NCBI GenBank assembly: GCA_900549885.1
Contig: URQA01000088.1
Coordinates: 1-10,667, forward strand
Direction: 5' to 3'
Origin: an uncultured Eubacteriales bacterium
GTDB taxonomy: Bacteria > Bacillota > Clostridia > Oscillospirales > Oscillospiraceae
Length of the DNA: 10,667 nt
Part shown: piece by piece, positions 5,573 through 10,667 of the stretch
How positions within the stretch are numbered: the stretch's first letter is position 1
How the letters are laid out: each line of letters opens with the position of its first letter
Position numbers and translations under genes: made by a program
Notes under the pieces: model-generated
The model's database searches: none
Told to the model about the DNA's origin: nothing
What the model saw: only the letters and a program-made list of their open reading frames with translations

Positions 5573-6430
5573 ATGAGCGCAAGATTCGGCCCGGCGGGGA
5601 ATGCGGAAAATTTCCCATATAAATCCTCAGCGGACGCCCCCAAGTGGCTTAGGCAGCTGGGGCTGGACTGCTATGAGTACCAGTGCGGCAAAGGGGTCCA
5701 TGTGGGGGAGGAAACGGCCCGAAAGGTAGGTCAGGCGGCCCAGGAGAACGACATCGTCCTGTCCCTTCACGCCCCTTACTTCATCAACCTGGCCAATCCA
5801 GATCCCCAGGCGCTGCAAAAGACCATCGGCTACATCACCGGGGCCTGCCTGGTGGCCGGATGGATGGGGGCCGGCCGGGTGATCATCCATTCCGGAGCCT
5901 TGATGAAACGGTCCAGAAGGGAGGCCATGGACACCGCCCTGCGATCTTTGAAGGCGGTCATCCAGGCCTGCGACGACGGGGGCTTTGGCCATATCAGTCT
6001 CTGTCCGGAAACCATGGGCAAGATTAATCAGCTGGGGGATCTGGACGAGGTGCTGGAGCTATGCACCGTGGATGAGCGGCTGGTGCCCTGCGTGGATTTT
6101 GGCCACTTGTACGCCCGGTCTTTGGGGGCGCTGGATGGGGCGGAGGCCATGGATGCCATGCTGGACCGGATGAAAGCGGTGCTGGGGGAGGCCCGGGCAA
6201 GGGTGTTCCACAGCCATTTTTCCCACATTGAATTTACTCCCAACGGCGGGGAGAAGTGCCACCGTACCTTTGCAGACGACGGGGGCTATGGCCCGGACTG
6301 GAGCCCTCTGGCCGCCGCTGTGGCCAGAAGGGGCTGGAGCCCGACCTTTATCTGCGAAAGCGCCGGTACTCAGGCGCAGGACGCGCTGGAGATGAAAAGG
6401 ATTTACCTGCGGCAGATGCAGGGGGAATGA
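5573..6430 (+). CDS. endonuclease IV-like TIM-barrel protein (AP endonuclease family 2)
   Basis: A 285-residue soluble protein of the xylose isomerase-like/AP endonuclease 2 superfamily; the family enzyme Nfo cuts DNA at abasic sites using three zinc ions. Metal-ligand motifs appear in order: H66 in SLHAPYFINL, H106 in VIIHSGA, E146 in CPETMGK, D175 and H178 in CVDFGHLYAR, H213/H215 in VFHSHFS, H230 in GEKCH and E262 in FICES. From memory of E. coli Nfo these match H69, H109, E145, D179, H182, H216, H231 and E261. The Asp two residues before the last His (D229 there) is Lys228 here. Start choice: the ATG at 5573 has GGAG 5 nt upstream and gives MSARFGPAGN, the usual start of the clostridial relatives. 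GTG at 5519 overlaps the yqeG stop and lacks a good RBS. It lies in the yqeG operon. It could be a true nuclease or a sugar-related barrel protein. Confidence 0.88.
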   Translation: MSARFGPAGNAENFPYKSSADAPKWLRQLGLDCYEYQCGKGVHVGEETARKVGQAAQENDIVLSLHAPYFINLANPDPQALQKTIGYITGACLVAGWMGAGRVIIHSGALMKRSRREAMDTALRSLKAVIQACDDGGFGHISLCPETMGKINQLGDLDEVLELCTVDERLVPCVDFGHLYARSLGALDGAEAMDAMLDRMKAVLGEARARVFHSHFSHIEFTPNGGEKCHRTFADDGGYGPDWSPLAAAVARRGWSPTFICESAGTQAQDALEMKRIYLRQMQGE

Positions 6431-6464
6431 CCGTGCGCATTCCCGGAAGGCCCTGGTGCGGACG

Positions 6465-6481
6465 GGCGGCGCAGCGCCGCC
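6465..6481. repeat. GC-only hairpin in the operon gap
   Basis: GGCGGCGC (6465-6472) and GCGCCGCC (6474-6481) form a near-perfect palindrome in the 117-nt space between two operon genes. There is no T tract, so it is not a terminator. It may affect mRNA stability or be chance in GC-rich DNA. Confidence 0.45.
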
Positions 6482-6547
6482 GGGACATGGGCCTGCGCCG
6501 TTGAGAGAGGAATAGGCGGTGCGGGCGAGGCATAGAAAGGATGTACC

Positions 6548-7831
6548 ATGGACGAGCAAAACCTTCGACAATCAAGCCGCGCCGGCATGGGGCGGAAGGG
6601 GGCTTCCACCCAGGGAGGCCCAGACCAGACCCAAGGGCCGCGCGGCCCCCAAAAGCCGGGGAAGCAGAAAAAGAAGCCCAGTTTTTTTCTGCGGGTCATC
6701 CTGTTTCTGGTGGCCCTGGCCATGGTGCTGGCGGCTGTGGCGGCTGTGGCTTTCCGGGACGTGCTGAATCTGGACTCCATTAAGCGGTGGTTCAACTACC
6801 GGGCCCTGATGCTGTCTGACAGCGGACAGGCGGAGGCCTTTGTCTATGACGGCAGCCTGGAGGATACCTTTGCCGTGCTGGACGGGGACTTGCTGGTGTG
6901 CTCTCAGAACGCCATCTCCCTGTATTCCGGCAGCGGAACGCAGTATGTCAGTCAGCCGGTTTCTTTAGAAAATCCCGTAGTGGATACCAACGGCTCTTTG
7001 GCGGTGGTGTACGACGCCGGAGGCAGCAGTCTGTATGTGCTGGGCCAGCGCGCGCTCATCTGGTCCGACAGCGGACTGGACGGCATCCTTTCCGCCCGCC
7101 TCAACCGCAGCGGGATGCTCACCGTAGTCACTCAAGCCAGCGGATATCGGGGCGTGGTGACGGTGTACAATTCCGCCTATGAGGCCGTGGCCAGCATTCA
7201 GCTGTCCTCCGCCTTTGTCATGGACGCAGCCCTGTCCGATGACGGACGAACTCTGGCTATCGTTACCATCGGTCAGCAAAACGGCGCTTTTTCGTCCAAC
7301 CTGGTGTTGTACACCCTCAATTCCGCCCAGGGGACGGTAGGGGAGTCCTCCAGCTTTACAGCCGACCTCACCGCCAGCCTGGGGGGCAATGTGGTGCTGG
7401 ACCTGCGTCACACCGATGAACTGGTGTGGACTCTGGGAGATCAGGGGCTGGCCATTACCGATCACGAGGGAAAGAGCGCCTCCGCCAACTGGTCCAACCA
7501 GTACCTGAAGCTTTATGACCTGTCGGGAGACGGCTTTGCCGCCGCCCTGCTGGGCAAATACCGGGCAGGTAGCCAAGCTACCTTGCAGGTGATCGACGAC
7601 ACCGGAACCGTTAAGGGCTCGTTGGATCTGAACCAGCAGGTTCTCTCCCTGTCTGCGGCCGGACGGTATCTGGCGGTGCTCACCGGAGACCGGCTGGATA
7701 TCTATACCAGCGATCTGTCGCTGTATTCCTCTCTGGAAGGCACTCAGGGCGCCCGGAAGGTGCTGCTGATGGAGGACGGTTCAGCCATTCTCATTTCAGA
7801 GGACAGCGCCAGCTTTTATGTACCGGGCTGA
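6548..7831 (+). CDS. DUF5711-family membrane-anchored beta-propeller-like protein
   Basis: A 427-residue protein with a cytoplasmic polar N-terminus of about 45 residues (rich in Q, G, R, P and ending KQKKKP), a single membrane segment at 46-69 and a large C-terminal domain predicted outside the cell. The outer domain is a series of short repeated beta units (for example DGDLLVCSQNAISLYSG, NGSLAVVYDAGGSSLYVL and GRYLAVLTGDRLDIYTS) as in WD/PQQ-like propellers. The pattern matches what I know of DUF5711 proteins of Clostridia, whose function is unknown. The ATG at 6548 has AAAGGA six nt upstream. It lies 117 nt after the endonuclease-like gene and 53 nt before the CvpA-like gene, with no terminator on either side, so it is likely co-transcribed. 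No catalytic motif is seen; a sensory or scaffolding role in the envelope is inference. Confidence 0.82.
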   Translation: MDEQNLRQSSRAGMGRKGASTQGGPDQTQGPRGPQKPGKQKKKPSFFLRVILFLVALAMVLAAVAAVAFRDVLNLDSIKRWFNYRALMLSDSGQAEAFVYDGSLEDTFAVLDGDLLVCSQNAISLYSGSGTQYVSQPVSLENPVVDTNGSLAVVYDAGGSSLYVLGQRALIWSDSGLDGILSARLNRSGMLTVVTQASGYRGVVTVYNSAYEAVASIQLSSAFVMDAALSDDGRTLAIVTIGQQNGAFSSNLVLYTLNSAQGTVGESSSFTADLTASLGGNVVLDLRHTDELVWTLGDQGLAITDHEGKSASANWSNQYLKLYDLSGDGFAAALLGKYRAGSQATLQVIDDTGTVKGSLDLNQQVLSLSAAGRYLAVLTGDRLDIYTSDLSLYSSLEGTQGARKVLLMEDGSAILISEDSASFYVPG

Positions 7832-7884
7832 ACGTCCGGCGAAAGGGGCAGAGCGATGCTCCGCCCACCCTATGGAGGTATCCC

Positions 7885-8634
7885 ATGACCACTTACATCA
7901 TCGACATCGCCATTTTCCTGGCCTTGGCGTTTTTCGCTTGGCGGGGAGCGAAACGGGGGCTGATCCTCACCCTGTTCAGCCTTCTGGCCATTTTTGTGGC
8001 TTTTTTTGGGGCACGCGCGGTGGCCTCCACGTTTCCCCAGCCGGTGGCGGATATCCTGCGCCCCTCGATCCAGCAGTCCATCAACGGCGTACTCACCGGG
8101 CAGACGCCCGGCGCTCTCCCATCCCCCGGCCCGGAGGGCAGCCCCAGCCCCGCCCCGGAGGCCTCTGCCGCCCCGGAGGACGGGACAGAACCGGAGCCGG
8201 ACTTCACCCTTCAGGAGGTGCTGGACCTCATTGGGGAATCGGAGCTGTTTTCCGGCCTGCGGGGCTTTTTGGAGGAGGCAGTAGAGGAGCAGGTGCTGGA
8301 GGTGACCACCACCGCGGCGGCGGCTGTGGCGGCTTATCTTGCCCAGCTGGCGGCCAACGCGCTGCTCTTCGGACTGTCCTTCCTGCTGATCCTGCTGGTG
8401 TGGTTTCTTATCAGCAGGGCGCTGGACCTGACCTTCCGATTGCCCATTCTATCCGCGGTAAACACGATTGGCGGCTTGCTCATCGGTCTATTGAAGGGGG
8501 TGCTGCTGATGCTGGTGGTGGTGTGGCTGGCAAGGCTTTGTGGACTCATCACCGACGCCAACGCCGGACCGCTGGCCCGGCTGATGACCATTGAGGGGCT
8601 GAGCGGTATGCTGCGCTCCCTGATGGCAGGATGA
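7885..8634 (+). CDS. CvpA-family membrane protein
   Basis: A 249-residue inner-membrane protein of the CvpA family (named for colicin V production; the wider family's role is unclear, with links to envelope stress). The N-terminus, IDIAIFLALAFFAWRGAKRGLILTL, is the typical CvpA opening, with hydrophobic segments at about 4-19 and 25-46. A Pro/Ser/Glu-rich extracytoplasmic loop follows at about 72-107 (repeated SPxP-type units), longer than in the short family members. Two more membrane segments come at about 145-178 and 193-220, with NTIGGLLIGLLKG between them as usual for the family. The ATG at 7885 has TGGAGGT upstream. It is last in the yqeG operon, 53 nt after the DUF5711 gene. I see no intrinsic terminator after it. 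Confidence 0.87.
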   Translation: MTTYIIDIAIFLALAFFAWRGAKRGLILTLFSLLAIFVAFFGARAVASTFPQPVADILRPSIQQSINGVLTGQTPGALPSPGPEGSPSPAPEASAAPEDGTEPEPDFTLQEVLDLIGESELFSGLRGFLEEAVEEQVLEVTTTAAAAVAAYLAQLAANALLFGLSFLLILLVWFLISRALDLTFRLPILSAVNTIGGLLIGLLKGVLLMLVVVWLARLCGLITDANAGPLARLMTIEGLSGMLRSLMAG

Positions 8635-8680
8635 GTGGCCGACAGTTCCTGAAAACGTCAAAATTTCCAGTCATTCATTC

Positions 8681-8709
8681 ATGACATGTTCATAAAATTC
8701 TGATATAGT
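8681..8709 (+). promoter_or_regulatory. extended -10 promoter of the Clp gene
   Basis: ATGACA (8681-8686) and TATAGT (8704-8709) are 17 bp apart, with TG at 8701-8702. The RBS AAAGGAG (8734-8740) follows 7 nt before the ATG at 8748. I find no CIRCE element and no tandem CtsR heptads near it; only one GTCAAA word is present at 8657-8662. Confidence 0.6.
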
Positions 8710-8747
8710 TCTCCAAAATAGATCTGATCCCTGAAAGGAGAATCTTT

Positions 8748-10667
<1,920 letters not shown>

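Noticed and set aside
6427..6504. A 25-codon frame overlapping the endonuclease-like stop as ATGA
   Set aside because: The overlap looks like translational coupling, but the purine-rich stretch abuts the ATG with no spacing. The peptide is arginine-rich and runs through a GC palindrome. Too weak to call.
7818..8594. A 258-codon plus-strand frame overlapping the CvpA-like gene
   Set aside because: It is out of frame with the CvpA protein, rich in G, R, P and H, and has no supporting RBS or family motif.
8635..8747. CtsR or CIRCE heat-shock operator upstream of the Clp gene
   Set aside because: Only one GTCAAA word occurs, without a tandem partner at the right spacing, and no TTAGCACTC inverted repeat is present.

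Overview
The window looks like a GC-rich, low-accessory stretch of a Clostridia chromosome, most likely an Oscillospiraceae-type gut Firmicute. The evidence is the small 60-residue S21 protein, a YqeG-type HAD phosphatase, a DUF5711 protein beside a CvpA-like protein, the frequent CGG arginine codons and several consensus sigma-A promoters. The genus call is inference; no search was run. The last ~1.35 kb very probably does not belong to this genome (see below).

Layout, left to right. (1) Positions 1-209, minus strand: the C-terminal part of a DUF512-like protein. It has lost its 5' end, and the leuS promoter sits across the broken end. (2) leuS, complete, with its own promoter and a strong intrinsic terminator. 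(3) About 1.1 kb (2745-3819) with little coding: a hairpin-rich dispersed-repeat-like segment, one 92-residue orphan gene on the minus strand with its own promoter and RBS, then a second hairpin-rich segment. The two segments share a 13-nt word in inverted orientation. (4) rpsU, with a perfect-consensus promoter, a leader that can fold into two hairpins, and a terminator that can work in both directions. (5) A minus-strand 257-residue protein of unknown function, converging on rpsU. (6) A probable plus-strand operon: yqeG, an endonuclease IV-like TIM-barrel protein, a DUF5711 membrane-anchored protein and a CvpA-like membrane protein. It is driven by an extended -10 promoter divergent from the minus-strand gene. 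(7) A Clp ATPase gene with its own promoter, open at the right edge.

How the genes relate: leuS and rpsU are translation genes, each transcribed alone. The yqeG operon combines a phosphatase, a possible AP-endonuclease-like enzyme and two envelope proteins; no single pathway is evident, so co-transcription is the main link. The Clp gene would encode a protein-quality-control unfoldase.

The most important observation is that the Clp reading frame is a chimera. Its first ~180 residues are a zinc-ribbon-headed ClpC-like ATPase with this genome's codon style. From the first Walker A motif onward (about 9285-9335) it is a ClpB, including the long coiled-coil M domain, with a different codon style: none of its 32 arginine codons is CGG, AGG or AGA. 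The simplest reading is an assembly join of two organisms at a conserved Walker A sequence. No convincing new defence, mobile or RNA system was found. The best leads of possible biological interest are the rpsU leader, the repeat-flanked orphan gene and the unknown 257-residue protein.
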